Source: Lysobacter solisilvae
GTDB lineage: Bacteria > Pseudomonadota > Gammaproteobacteria > Xanthomonadales > Xanthomonadaceae
Direction of reading: 5' to 3'
Assembly: GCF_016613535.2 (NCBI RefSeq)
Contig: NZ_CP071518.1
Location: forward strand, 2,232,001-2,296,000
Length of the DNA: 64,000 nt
Each line of letters begins with the position of its first letter. Position 1 is the stretch's first letter. Below the pieces are notes generated by a model, which worked only from the letters and a program-made list of their open reading frames with translations, did no database searches and was not told the origin of the DNA. The position numbers were made by a program, and so were the translations under genes. This document shows, piece by piece, positions 55,934 through 64,000 of this stretch.

Positions 55934-56844
55934 CGCGCGGCATCCGCCTCGTGGGCGAGCGTGGCCTGCCGTTCCAGGATCGTCCGCCAGCGCGGCGCGT
56001 CGAGCGACTGCATCGCCCGTCGCGCCAGCAGGTAGAGCGTGGCGCTCTCGGTAAAGGCGCCCAGCAGTTCCAGTTCGAAGTCGGTGATCGGTTCACCCGC
56101 CGGTGCGCCGGGGCCGTTGCGCCGATCGGCGTAGATCGCGCCGAAGACCTCGTGGCCGTCCGACAGCGGCAGGCACACCAGGGTGGTCATGCCGCCGGTG
56201 ATCACCGACGCGCGACCGGCCAGCCACTGTTCGCCGCCGACGTCGTTGACCACCAGTGGCCGGCCATCGCCGAGCACGCGCTGCACGGCGCCGACGCTGC
56301 CGGAGAAGGCGCGGTCGTCGAGTGCATCGGGATCCATCTGCAGGCTGGCGCGCACGGTGAAGTCGCCGACTTTCGGGTCCGACAGCAGCATGAAGCCGCG
56401 ACTGCATCCGGCCAGTTCGACCACGCCGCGCAGCACGTGCGCCGGCAGCGAATCGCCCTGGCCCTGGTCGCCGGTCATCTGCCGGGTCAGCGCCTGCGAC
56501 AGGGCGCGCTGGCGCGACTGGCGGTCGCGCTGCTGCGCGGCGCGTTCGTCGTCGTAGACGCCGAAATCGATGTGGCAGTCGCCCAGCCGCAGCCAGCACC
56601 CCTTGGGCAGCGGATGGTCCCGCGCCTGGATGCCGTCGACGAAGGTGCCGTTCTTGCTGCCCAGGTCGCGCACTCGCCAGCCCTCGCCATCGAAATGGAT
56701 CTCGGCGTGGTTGCGGGATATGGACGGGTGTTCGATCACCAGGCCGCACGTCGGCTCACGGCCGATCGTCAGCCGTTCGCCAGTGGGGATCCACCGGGTC
56801 ACGGCCGCCGCATCGGGGGGATACGCGATCAGGCGGGCCTGCAT
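55930..56844 (-). CDS. FHA-GAF domain protein
   Basis: 304 residues. N-terminal FHA domain (~22-90) with the phosphothreonine-binding residues: LTIGREPTCGLVIEHPSISRNHAEIHFDGEGWRVRDLGSKNGTFVDG. A helical linker (DDERAAQQRDRQSRQRALSQALTR) and a GAF domain (~130-285; CSRGFMLLSDPKVGDFTVRASL ... TTLVCLPLSDGHEVFGAIYADRR) follow. FHA proteins read out Ser/Thr kinase phosphorylation and the next gene encodes such a kinase with a 4-base overlap, so a direct pair is likely. It is the first gene of the four-gene signalling run. Confidence 0.94.
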   Translation of the reverse strand: MQARLIAYPPDAAAVTRWIPTGERLTIGREPTCGLVIEHPSISRNHAEIHFDGEGWRVRDLGSKNGTFVDGIQARDHPLPKGCWLRLGDCHIDFGVYDDERAAQQRDRQSRQRALSQALTRQMTGDQGQGDSLPAHVLRGVVELAGCSRGFMLLSDPKVGDFTVRASLQMDPDALDDRAFSGSVGAVQRVLGDGRPLVVNDVGGEQWLAGRASVITGGMTTLVCLPLSDGHEVFGAIYADRRNGPGAPAGEPITDFELELLGAFTESATLYLLARRAMQSLDAPRWRTILERQATLAHEADAAR

Positions 56845-56966
56845 GGCCGCATCTTAGCCTGAGCGGCCGTGGACGCTGCTTGACCGGCCACGGTGCCCGC
56901 GCGTGGTCCGGCGCCGCCCGCAGGGCGGCGCATGCGAGTCCGTGGCCAGGCCTGCGTGGCCAGGCC

Positions 56967-57854
56967 TTACTGGCCGAAGTCGCGCAGGTAGGCGACGCTG
57001 AAGCGCAGCGTGTTGGCGCCCGCGACGAGTTCGCCGGCGTGGTTGGTCACGTCGCGGGTGGCGCGCCATTCGTTGGCCAGGAAGTTCCCCGACCGGGTCT
57101 GCGCGCGGGCGCGGAAACCATCGACAGCAGTCAGCGCCGCGGCGTAGTTGCCGGTGGCCACGCCGGTCTGGACGTCGGCGAGGAACGCATTGAACGCGGC
57201 GCGCTCGGCCAGCGGCAGCGCGGCGACCTTGCCCTGCAGCCAGCCGATCTTTTCGCTGATCACCGCGCCCGTGCTGCGCAGGTCGATGACGATCAGGAAC
57301 TGCGAGAAACCGCCGTAGGTCGTGCGTGCGCGCACGCTGCCCTGGGCGATCTCGTCGGTAACGTCGCGGAAGGCCCCGCCCAGCGGCGCCTTGAGCACCC
57401 GGAACGAACTGCCCAGCGAATAGGGAATGGCGTGGGTGTGGATTTCCAGCCGGCCGGTGTCGCGGAAGCTCAGCCCGCCACTGGCCGGCGGCTCGATGGT
57501 CACCAGCAGCGGCAGCGCGGAGGGCAGGGTGGTGAGGCTGGCATCGGGCAGGCGCGCCAGCAGGGTCGTGTCGAGCAGGTCCACCTGCTGCGCGCTGACG
57601 CCCAGGCTCGACGGGCTCAGCCCGGTGGCGTCCTGGAAGTCGAGGGTCACTTCGGCCAGTGGCTGCGAGGTCGAGCCGATCACCACCTGCGCGTGGTTGC
57701 CCGACGCCGAGACATTGACCGGCAGGCTCTGCGCCGCGGCCAGGCCGCTGCCCAGGCAGAGCAGGACAGCCATGGTCCAACGGTGGGGGCGGCGGGAAGA
57801 AGCACGCGAGCGGAAGGGCGCGACTCGCGCGAACCAGTTGGGACAGGCATTCAT
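56967..57854 (-). CDS. Exported protein, DUF6689-like, unknown function
   Basis: 295 residues from ATG 57854, with a long Arg-rich n-region before a signal peptide (MAVLLCLGSGLAAAQS); a shorter start at that internal ATG is possible. The mature protein is beta-rich (LPVNVSASGNHAQVVIGSTSQPLAEVTLDFQDATGLS ... LPLLVTIEPPASGGLSFRDTGRLEIHTHAIPY) with a helical end (FNAFLADVQTGVATGNYAAALTAVDGFRARAQ). I believe it resembles the DUF6689 family but this is from memory. It lies 122 bases upstream of the FHA-GAF gene, on the same strand, and between the two S8 genes. Confidence 0.8.
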   Translation of the reverse strand: MNACPNWFARVAPFRSRASSRRPHRWTMAVLLCLGSGLAAAQSLPVNVSASGNHAQVVIGSTSQPLAEVTLDFQDATGLSPSSLGVSAQQVDLLDTTLLARLPDASLTTLPSALPLLVTIEPPASGGLSFRDTGRLEIHTHAIPYSLGSSFRVLKAPLGGAFRDVTDEIAQGSVRARTTYGGFSQFLIVIDLRSTGAVISEKIGWLQGKVAALPLAERAAFNAFLADVQTGVATGNYAAALTAVDGFRARAQTRSGNFLANEWRATRDVTNHAGELVAGANTLRFSVAYLRDFGQ

Positions 57855-58211
57855 CGTGATGACGCTCCGCAAGACGATCCCCGACGACCCGGCTTCATTT
57901 CCGGGTCGCGCGCTGCGGGATGGGCAGCGCGCGGTTGCGCACGTCCTGCGGGCGAGTGGCCCTGGCGCGGGTTGGAGCGTAGGGCAGGGCGGGTGACGAG
58001 TCTGTAGGGGATTTCCCTCAGCGGACCGTCGGTTCAGGTTCTGGCCGAAGAGGCGCAGGACGCGCGAACGGCGGTCCACGGTCCAGTCAACGCCCCGGCG
58101 GCTGGGCGTTTTCCCCCACGGCCGCTGGGGGCATTCCCGGATGGGACCGGCGCGGCGGCCGGCCAACACTGCAGGCATCCCCCAGTCCCGGGGCCCTGTT
58201 GGAGTGCCGTC
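57855..58211. other. Divergent promoter region, DUF6689-like gene / S8 protease copy 2
   Basis: 357 bases without a gene. It carries the 43-bp element (58108-58150) for the protease and, nearer the left gene, the palindrome-like AGGGGATTTCCCT at 58006-58018, which could serve the DUF6689-like gene. The rest is GC-rich and unremarkable. Confidence 0.6.
58108..58150 (+). promoter_or_regulatory. 43-bp element upstream of S8 protease copy 2
   Basis: GTTTTCCCCC (58108-58117), 9 variable bases, GGGGG (58127-58131), 2 variable bases, TTCCCGGATGGGACCGG (58134-58150). Block order and spacing are the same as at 51003-51045. It ends 61 bases before the ATG at 58212. Confidence 0.75.
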
Positions 58212-60743
58212 ATGTCGCCCGAAGCCACCCGCCGTCCCACACGACTCATCGCCCGACTCAACACGATCCGCCTCAGTGCCATCGCCGCCGGCATGCTCGC
58301 CAGCGGTGTCGCGCTGGCCGACGCGCACCTGGATACCCAGTTGCTGTCGAAGATGGCCGCGGCCGGCTCGGCCGAGCAGCTGCAGATCGTCGTGAGCTAC
58401 GCGCAGTCCGTGCCCGTGACGCCGGGCCAGGTCGCCGCGTTGCAGGCACTGGGCATCACCAAGGGCCGCACCATGCGCGCGCTGCCGATCGCCGGCGCGC
58501 TGGCCACTCCCGCGCAGATCCGCGCGCTGGCCCAGCGTGGCGACGTCGCCTCGATCTACTGGAACGCACCGCTGCGCTACTACAACCAGGAAGCGCGCGA
58601 GATCACCAGCGTCGCCCGCGCCCAGGGCAATCCGGGCGACTACGGCCGCGCGTTGCCCTTCAGCGGCAAGGGCGTGACCGTGCTGGTCAACGATTCGGGC
58701 GTCGACGCCACCCACGAAGACCTCAAGCTGGGCGAGCACGTCGTCCAGAACGTGCTCGGTGCGCAGAACATCCTCGCCGAGATCGCGTCCGAGAGCGCGC
58801 CGGGCATCGTTCCGGTCACCTACCTCGAAGGCGTGCCCAACACCGACCTGGGATCGGGCCATGGCACGCATTGCGCCGGCACCGTCGGCGGCACCGGCGA
58901 GCGTTCCAATGGGCTCTACCGCGGCGTGGCGCCCGGCGCCGACCTGATCGGCTACGGCTCCGGCGCCGTGCTGCTGGTGCTCGATGCCGTCGGCGGGCTG
59001 GATTACGCGGCGGTCAACCAGTTCAGCTATCGCAACACGATCCGCGTCACCAGCAACTCCTGGGGCAGCTCGGGCAAGTTCGAAGCGCTCAACCCGGTGA
59101 ACGTCGCCACGTACGAGCTCTACAAGCGCGGCATCGTCAGCGTGTTCGCCGCCGGCAACGATGGCCCGGGCGAAGACACGCACAACCCCTACGCGCAGGC
59201 CCCGTGGGTGATCTCGGTCGGCGCCGGCGAAAAGGACGGCGTGCTGACCTCGTTCTCCTCGCGCGGCAACCGCAGCGAGACCGGCAGCTTCACGATGCCC
59301 GACGGCAAGGCCTGGACCTATATCAACGAGCCCAGCGTCGTCGCACCTGGCGTGGACATCATCTCCACGCGCGATCCGCTCGGCGCGCTGCCCCCGCTGG
59401 AAGCGCAGCACGACGCCGAAACGCTCGCGCCCGAGCACCTGCCGTTCTACACCCACATGAGCGGCACCTCGATGGCCACGCCGCACGTGGCGGGCGTGAT
59501 CGCGCTGCTGCTGGAAGCCAATCCGCACCTCACCCCCGGCCAGGTGAAGGACCTGCTGGTGCGCACCGCCACCAACATGTCCGGCCGCCTGCCGTGGGAA
59601 GCCGGCGCCGGCCACATCAACGCCTATGCCGCACTGGCTGAAGCCGCCGGCACGCGCGCGGGCTGGGGCGGCACGGTGAATGCGCTGCAACTGTTCAATT
59701 CGAACGCCTTGCTGGTGCGCGACGTACCCAGCCGCGCCTTCTCCGTCGACTTCGCCCCGGTGGGCACGGTGGAGGAGGAAAGCTTCACCGTCGGCGCGGA
59801 CATCGCCTGGGTCGCGGCCAAGGCCGAGATCGGCGACAACACGCTGGCCCTGGTGCTGACCGACCCCGACGGCCTCCAGTACGGTTCGGCGATCTCGCTG
59901 CCGGAACTGGGTTCCACCGTCACCACCGGCGCGCCGGGCAAGGCCGGCACGTGGAAGATCACCGTGCGCGGCATCGGTTCGGTCTCGGGCACCGGCCTGG
60001 ATCCGCTGAAGGTCACCAACGGCTATGGCCTGCCGGGCACGGTCGACGGCGAGATCACCTTCCTGCGCAGCGCCGGCTACACCGGCATGAACGACGTGGT
60101 CGGCCACCCGCAACGCCAGGCGATCGAGTTCGCGGTCGCCAACCGGCTGATGGACGGCAACGTCAACGGCCAGTTCAATCCCGACCGCACGCTGACCCGC
60201 CGCGAGATGGCCAAGTATCTGGTGATGGGCGCCAACGTGCGCCAGCACCTTCCCTTCAACGGCGTGTCCAGCTTCTCCGACCTGTCCACCACGGGCACCG
60301 GTTACATCTACGCCGAAGCGGCCGTCGCCAAGGGCGCACCGCTGCGCGACCTGAGCAATGCGCATGACGGCGTCATGGGCACGATCAACGGCCAGTTCCG
60401 CCCCAACGACTCGGTGACCCGCGTCAGCCTGGCCTACTCGCTGGTGCAGGCGATGGGTCTGCAGGCGGCGGCGCGCGGCTTCAGTGGTCAGCTCACCGCG
60501 TTCTACGACGGTCGCCGGATTCCGGTGGACGACGCGCTCTCCATCCCGGCCAGCCTGCGCGGTTACGTGCAGCAGGCGCTCGACCAGGGCGTGATCAACG
60601 CCCGCTTCACCGTGACGCAGGGCCCGTTCGACCTGCAGCCCACGGTCCACGCCTCGTTCGATCCCGGCAAGACCGTTACCCGCGCCGGCTATGCCGTCGC
60701 CGCCGGCCGCTACATGAGTGCGTATCGAGCAGCGGAGGACTGA
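58212..60743 (+). CDS. Exported S8 subtilase with C-terminal SLH-like region (copy 2)
   Basis: 843 residues. Signal peptide (IRLSAIAAGMLASGVALA), prodomain (~35-140), subtilisin domain with Asp (VLVNDSGVDATHEDL), His (GSGHGTHCAGTVGG) and Ser (SGTSMATPHVAGV), a beta domain (~490-610) and an SLH-like end (AIEFAVANRLMDGNVNGQFNPDRTLTRREMAKYLVMG ... GQFRPNDSVTRVSLAYSLVQAMGL ... PTVHASFDPGKTVTRAGYAVAAG). It matches copy 1 throughout its length and gives the reference frame for it. A strong terminator follows. Confidence 0.96.
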   Translation: MSPEATRRPTRLIARLNTIRLSAIAAGMLASGVALADAHLDTQLLSKMAAAGSAEQLQIVVSYAQSVPVTPGQVAALQALGITKGRTMRALPIAGALATPAQIRALAQRGDVASIYWNAPLRYYNQEAREITSVARAQGNPGDYGRALPFSGKGVTVLVNDSGVDATHEDLKLGEHVVQNVLGAQNILAEIASESAPGIVPVTYLEGVPNTDLGSGHGTHCAGTVGGTGERSNGLYRGVAPGADLIGYGSGAVLLVLDAVGGLDYAAVNQFSYRNTIRVTSNSWGSSGKFEALNPVNVATYELYKRGIVSVFAAGNDGPGEDTHNPYAQAPWVISVGAGEKDGVLTSFSSRGNRSETGSFTMPDGKAWTYINEPSVVAPGVDIISTRDPLGALPPLEAQHDAETLAPEHLPFYTHMSGTSMATPHVAGVIALLLEANPHLTPGQVKDLLVRTATNMSGRLPWEAGAGHINAYAALAEAAGTRAGWGGTVNALQLFNSNALLVRDVPSRAFSVDFAPVGTVEEESFTVGADIAWVAAKAEIGDNTLALVLTDPDGLQYGSAISLPELGSTVTTGAPGKAGTWKITVRGIGSVSGTGLDPLKVTNGYGLPGTVDGEITFLRSAGYTGMNDVVGHPQRQAIEFAVANRLMDGNVNGQFNPDRTLTRREMAKYLVMGANVRQHLPFNGVSSFSDLSTTGTGYIYAEAAVAKGAPLRDLSNAHDGVMGTINGQFRPNDSVTRVSLAYSLVQAMGLQAAARGFSGQLTAFYDGRRIPVDDALSIPASLRGYVQQALDQGVINARFTVTQGPFDLQPTVHASFDPGKTVTRAGYAVAAGRYMSAYRAAED

Positions 60744-60779
60744 CTGGCCGTGGCCCTCGTTGGGTCAGCCTTCCCGTTG

Positions 60780-60809
60780 AACGGCCCGGCGCAAGCCGGG
60801 CCGTTTTTT
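60780..60809 (+). terminator. Rho-independent terminator after S8 protease copy 2
   Basis: An 11-bp stem (AACGGCCCGGC pairing with GCCGGGCCGTT) with loop GCAA and a run of T, 36 bases after the stop. Confidence 0.93.
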
Positions 60810-60851
60810 ATGCCATGCCCAACGCGATGCCCAGGGCAGGGCATTCCACGG

Positions 60852-61238
60852 CTACTCCGCCGACCCGAGCAGGTTCGCATCCCGGGCCAGCTTCCAGTCG
60901 CCGTCCACCTTGTGCAGGACGCTGAGCGTGTGTCCGCTGCGGGTCTGCACCGGCGTGCCAGCCTGCGTCGTGGTCACCGACAGCCGCGTCCACATGAAGG
61001 CCCAGTCGCCGGCGACACGGATCTCCTCGATCGTGCTGCGGCCGTCGAACTTCACCTCGCGCCCGGCCTGCGCCTGCGCGCCTTCGGCGAATTCGGCCTT
61101 CCCGAACGGCGGCCTGCCCGGGACCAGGAAGACCACGTCGTCCGTCATCAGGTCGAGCACGGCGGCGGTGTCGCCGCGACGCGAGGCATCCATCCAGTTG
61201 CGGACGAGCTGGCGGATCTGGTCTTCGTCGGACGTCAT
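60852..61238 (-). CDS. SnoaL-like/DUF4440 (SgcJ/EcaC-type) protein
   Basis: 128 residues. NTF2-like cone fold recognised by DEDQIRQLVRNWMDASRRGDTAAVLDLMTDDVVFLVPGRPPFGKAEF, DWAFMWTRLSV and the closing TLSVLHKVDGDWKLARDANLL. This SgcJ/EcaC type is cytoplasmic, with unknown natural substrates. The ATG 61238 is set by the family start; upstream continuation is not coding. It is convergent with the S8 gene terminator. Confidence 0.9.
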   Translation of the reverse strand: MTSDEDQIRQLVRNWMDASRRGDTAAVLDLMTDDVVFLVPGRPPFGKAEFAEGAQAQAGREVKFDGRSTIEEIRVAGDWAFMWTRLSVTTTQAGTPVQTRSGHTLSVLHKVDGDWKLARDANLLGSAE

Positions 61239-61389
61239 GGCCGCGGCCTGCTGATGAGGGTCCCACAGGTTTAGCACCGGGTGGGTTGTGGGGGCGCATT
61301 GGCGCGGGCGCGGGTCAGGACCGTCAGGACCGCGGGGTGTGTGGACCTGTCCCGTATTCGCCCGTGGCGTGCCGGCGTAAAGTAGTGCC

Positions 61390-61788
61390 ATGTCCGTCGG
61401 ATCCCTCCTTCTGCGCGTCGTGCTCAGCCTGGCCCTCATCTTGAATGGGGCGGCGACCGCCATCGCGCATGCGCACCCAGTGGCCGGAGGGTCGGGTGCG
61501 GTACGGATTGACGCGCCGGAATCGGCGGATGCCAGCATGGACATGCCCTGCCACGGGCAGGCCGGACACGAGCTGGCTCTACCGAAGCCTGCCGGCGAGG
61601 ACGACGCGGACCAGGGTTGTTGCGAATCGTCGGCGTGCCAGTGCGCCTGCGTGCACCCGGTCCACGCGACGCTGGTGGGATTCGCTTTCGCCGCGCCGGC
61701 GCGCATCCATGCGCCATGGGTTCAACCCTTTGCACCCGGGTATCCGGAACCCGCGCAGCCCCACCTGATCCGACCTCCCATCGGCTAG
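61390..61788 (+). CDS. copL: CopL-family metal-binding regulatory protein
   Basis: 132 residues. N-terminal signal-like helix (MSVGSLLLRVVLSLALILNGAATAIAHAH) and a mature part with spaced metal ligands: MDMPCHGQAGHE and GCCESSACQCACVHPVH. This is the CopL pattern of Xanthomonas copLAB operons, where CopL is needed for copper-induced copAB expression. The copA gene follows 105 bases later. Confidence 0.88.
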   Translation: MSVGSLLLRVVLSLALILNGAATAIAHAHPVAGGSGAVRIDAPESADASMDMPCHGQAGHELALPKPAGEDDADQGCCESSACQCACVHPVHATLVGFAFAAPARIHAPWVQPFAPGYPEPAQPHLIRPPIG

Positions 61789-61893
61789 CCGTCGGGGCGC
61801 CAGCAGGCGCCCGGTTCGCACGCGTGCCTGCCTTCTTCCGCAGGGTTGCGCTGCATTCGGCGGTCACCGCCACGACATCCATCCGGAGTTTTC

Positions 61894-63771
61894 ATGTCAT
61901 CTGATCCACGCGGCCCCCGGGCCGGCGATTTCCAGCCGGCGCGGCGTCGTTTCGTCCAGGGCATCGCGGCCGGCGGCACCGTCGCCGGCCTGGGTCTGGG
62001 ATCCGGCGCAGCGCGCGCGCTGCAGTCCGCCGGGCGACAGCAGGTCCTGACCGGCACCGAGTTCGACCTGGTCATCGGCGAGTCGCCGGCCAACTTCACC
62101 GGCCGCACGCGCAGGGCCGTCACCGTCAACGGTTCCATTCCCGCGCCGCTGCTGCGCTGGCGCGAGGGCACGACGGTGAACCTGCGCGTCTCCAACGCGC
62201 TGCCCGCCGGTTCCATCCACGGCCACCAGACCTCGATCCACTGGCACGGCATCCTGCTGCCGGCCAACATGGACGGTGTGCCCGGGCTGAGCTTCGCGGG
62301 CATCCATCGCGGCGAGACCTACCACTACCGCTTCACCGTGAAGCAGGCGGGCACGTACTGGTACCACAGCCATTCGGCGTTCCAGGAGCAGGCGGGGCTG
62401 TACGGCCCGCTGGTGATCGACCCGATCGAGCCGGCGCCCTTCGCCTTCGACCGCGACTACGTGGTGATGCTGAGCGACTGGACCGACCTCGATCCTTCGG
62501 CGCTGTTCTCGCGCCTGAAGAAGATGTCGATGTACGACAACCACTACCAGCGCACGGTCGGCGACTTCCTGCGCGACGCGCAGCGCGACGGCCTGGCGGC
62601 CACGGTCGAGGACCGGAAGATGTGGGGGCGCATGCGGATGTCGCCGACCGACCTGTCCGACGTCAACGCCAACACCTACACCTACCTGATGAACGGGACG
62701 ACCTCGCTGGGCAACTGGACCGGCCTGTTCCGCACGGGCGAGAAGATCCGCCTGCGCTTCATCAACGGCTCGTCCATGACCCATTTCGACGTGCGCATCC
62801 CGGGCCTGAAGATGACCGTGGTCTGCGCCGACGGCCTGTACGTGCATCCGGTCACGGTCGACGAGTTCCGCATCGCCGCCGCCGAAACCTACGACGTCAT
62901 CGTCGAGCCTTCCGGGCAGGATGCCTTCACCATCTTCGCCCAGGACCTGGGGCGCACCGGCTACGTCAGCGGCACGCTCGCCGTGCGCGAGGGGCTGCGG
63001 GCGCCGGTGCCCGCGGTCGACCCGCGTCCGCTGCTGACCATGGCGGACATGGGGCATGGCGGGATGGCTCACGGCTCAAGCGCGCACGACATGTCCAGCA
63101 TGAAGGGCATGGAAGGCGGCTGCGGCGCCAGCATGGGGATGGGCGAGATGGATCACGGCGCGCACGCGGCGCAGGCGGCGGCTTCGACGGCATCTGCTCC
63201 AGCGCCGTCGAACTCATCCCACGCCGGCCACGACATGGGCGCGGGCATGCAGCAGCACCCGGCGAGCGAAACCGGCAACCCGCTGGTGGACATGCAGACG
63301 ATGGCGCCGACGGCCAGGCTCGACGATCCCGGCATCGGCCTGCGCGACAACGGCCGCACGGTGCTGAGTTATTCGATGCTGCGCAGCACGTTCGAAGACC
63401 CCGACGGCCGCGATCCGGGCCGCGACATCGAACTGCACCTCACCGGGCACATGGAGCGCTTCGCCTGGGGCTTCAACGGCCAGAAGTTCTCCGAGGTGCA
63501 GCCGCTGCGCCTGAACTACGGCGAGCGGCTGCGCATCGTGCTGGTCAACGACACGATGATGACGCACCCGATCCACCTGCACGGGATGTGGAGCGACCTC
63601 GAGGACGAGCAGGGCAACTTCCTCGTCCGCAAGCACACCATCGACATGCCGCCCGGCAGCCGTCGCAGCTACCGCGTGCGTGCGGATGCGCTCGGCAGCT
63701 GGGCCTACCACTGCCACCTGCTGTACCACATGGAAGCGGGGATGATGCGCACCGTGAGGGTCGAGGAATGA
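61894..63771 (+). CDS. copA: Copper resistance multicopper oxidase CopA
   Basis: 625 residues. Tat signal (ARRRFVQGIAAGGTVAG). Three cupredoxin domains with all copper motifs: HWHG and HSHS in the first, HPIHLHG and HCHLLYHMEAGMM in the last. Between them (~385-470) is a Met/His-rich insert (MADMGHGGMAHGSSAHDMSSMKGMEGG), typical of CopA/PcoA, which binds Cu(I). Periplasmic; oxidises Cu(I) and sequesters copper. GGAG before ATG 61894. Its TGA overlaps the copB ATG. Confidence 0.96.
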   Translation: MSSDPRGPRAGDFQPARRRFVQGIAAGGTVAGLGLGSGAARALQSAGRQQVLTGTEFDLVIGESPANFTGRTRRAVTVNGSIPAPLLRWREGTTVNLRVSNALPAGSIHGHQTSIHWHGILLPANMDGVPGLSFAGIHRGETYHYRFTVKQAGTYWYHSHSAFQEQAGLYGPLVIDPIEPAPFAFDRDYVVMLSDWTDLDPSALFSRLKKMSMYDNHYQRTVGDFLRDAQRDGLAATVEDRKMWGRMRMSPTDLSDVNANTYTYLMNGTTSLGNWTGLFRTGEKIRLRFINGSSMTHFDVRIPGLKMTVVCADGLYVHPVTVDEFRIAAAETYDVIVEPSGQDAFTIFAQDLGRTGYVSGTLAVREGLRAPVPAVDPRPLLTMADMGHGGMAHGSSAHDMSSMKGMEGGCGASMGMGEMDHGAHAAQAAASTASAPAPSNSSHAGHDMGAGMQQHPASETGNPLVDMQTMAPTARLDDPGIGLRDNGRTVLSYSMLRSTFEDPDGRDPGRDIELHLTGHMERFAWGFNGQKFSEVQPLRLNYGERLRIVLVNDTMMTHPIHLHGMWSDLEDEQGNFLVRKHTIDMPPGSRRSYRVRADALGSWAYHCHLLYHMEAGMMRTVRVEE

Positions 63772-64000
63772 CGCGCCGTCCCGCCCACGCCGCGACGCTC
63801 GTCGCCGGCCTGCTGCTGGCGTTCAATGCCGGCGCGCAGACGTCGGCGCCTCCCGATGTCCATGCCGGCCACGTACCGCCGACTGCGCCGGTCCAGCAAG
63901 AGGATCCGGCCGACGCGGCTTCGACCACCCCCACGGACGCGGCGGAAGTCGACCACGCGGCGATGGGCCACGGCACACAGGAAACGACACCCGCGGAAGT
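63768..64000 (+). CDS. copB: Copper resistance protein CopB, 3' truncated by window edge
   Basis: First 77 residues. Signal peptide (HAATLVAGLLLAFNAGAQT) then a Pro/Ala/Thr region with His/Met spots (VHAGHVPP, VDHAAMGHGTQE), the usual N-terminal metal-binding stretch of CopB outer-membrane proteins. The beta-barrel part lies beyond the window. The start codon overlaps the copA stop (ATGA). Confidence 0.9.
   Translation, partial: MTRRPAHAATLVAGLLLAFNAGAQTSAPPDVHAGHVPPTAPVQQEDPADAASTTPTDAAEVDHAAMGHGTQETTPAE

Noticed and set aside
56967..60650. 1227-codon open frame on the minus strand across the second S8 gene and the DUF6689-like gene
   Set aside because: Only its last ~295 codons (from 57854) look like a protein; the rest is antisense to the well-supported S8 subtilase and is a product of high GC content.
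1..64000. tRNA, rRNA, CRISPR array, transposase, integrase or attachment site
   Set aside because: I looked for cloverleaf-like GTTCGA segments, repeated spacers and DDE/tyrosine recombinase motifs and found none that I could support.

Overview
The window is high-GC chromosomal DNA of a gammaproteobacterium, most likely the Lysobacter/Luteimonas/Xanthomonas group (Xanthomonadaceae). The grounds are the copLAB copper operon headed by copL, the creBCD system with a cre-tag, a Xanthomonad-style 'pathogenicity-like' protein next to tesB, and many lipoproteins. I see no rRNA, tRNA, CRISPR array, insertion sequence or prophage. It reads as core genome plus lineage-specific accessory operons.

Layout. 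1-566: end of a NarL-type response regulator. 0.9-4.3 kb: SRPBCC/GyrI-like protein, DUF423 membrane protein coupled to an AlkA-like glycosylase, VanY-type peptidase. 4.3-7.1 kb: minus-strand SPFH protein, small ORF, Arc-type repressor and alpha/beta hydrolase, behind an AT-rich perfect palindrome. 7.2-16.7 kb: lipoproteins, purT, an endonuclease/phosphatase-family lipoprotein, bpt, a membrane-tethered ECF sigma factor, pathogenicity-like protein/tesB, an AmpD-like amidase, a MOSC protein. 16.8-24.5 kb: hydrolase, rlmKL, a methyltransferase, two pirins, an endonuclease V homologue without its catalytic aspartates. 24.5-31.3 kb: mfd, GNAT, MmcQ/YjbR, CDF transporter, rlmJ. 31.3-35.5 kb: creB-creC-creD with a perfect cre-tag. 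35.5-42.9 kb: PAP2 phosphatase, glycosyltransferase, then a lipid-like set (unknown protein, a ketoacyl-synthase-III/haem-oxygenase-like diiron fusion, a fatty-acid hydroxylase) behind dxs. 43-48.2 kb: unknown pseudo-receiver protein, HNH endonuclease, GNAT, acyl-CoA dehydrogenase, LEA-like lipoprotein. 48.4-60.8 kb: a signalling and protease island. 60.8-64 kb: SnoaL-like protein and copL-copA-copB (copB runs off the end).

Two accessory regions stand out. The 48.4-60.8 kb island has an FHA-GAF protein, a Ser/Thr kinase with TPRs, a histidine kinase and a NarL-type regulator as one tightly spaced minus-strand run, flanked by two paralogous exported subtilases with C-terminal SLH-like regions. 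Both protease genes carry the same 43-bp upstream element with identical internal spacing. The 37.3-41 kb cluster holds a single polypeptide joining a complete KAS III catalytic triad to a domain with HDO-type diiron ligands, coupled to a membrane fatty-acid hydroxylase.

Sequence-quality caveat: six otherwise normal genes (alkA-like, dxs, the pseudo-receiver gene, the LEA-like lipoprotein, the first subtilase, the Ser/Thr kinase) need one-base corrections, mostly an extra base in a G/C run. Each corrected length is a whole number of codons. Uncorrected homopolymer errors are more likely than six broken genes, and those entries are annotated as single corrected genes.
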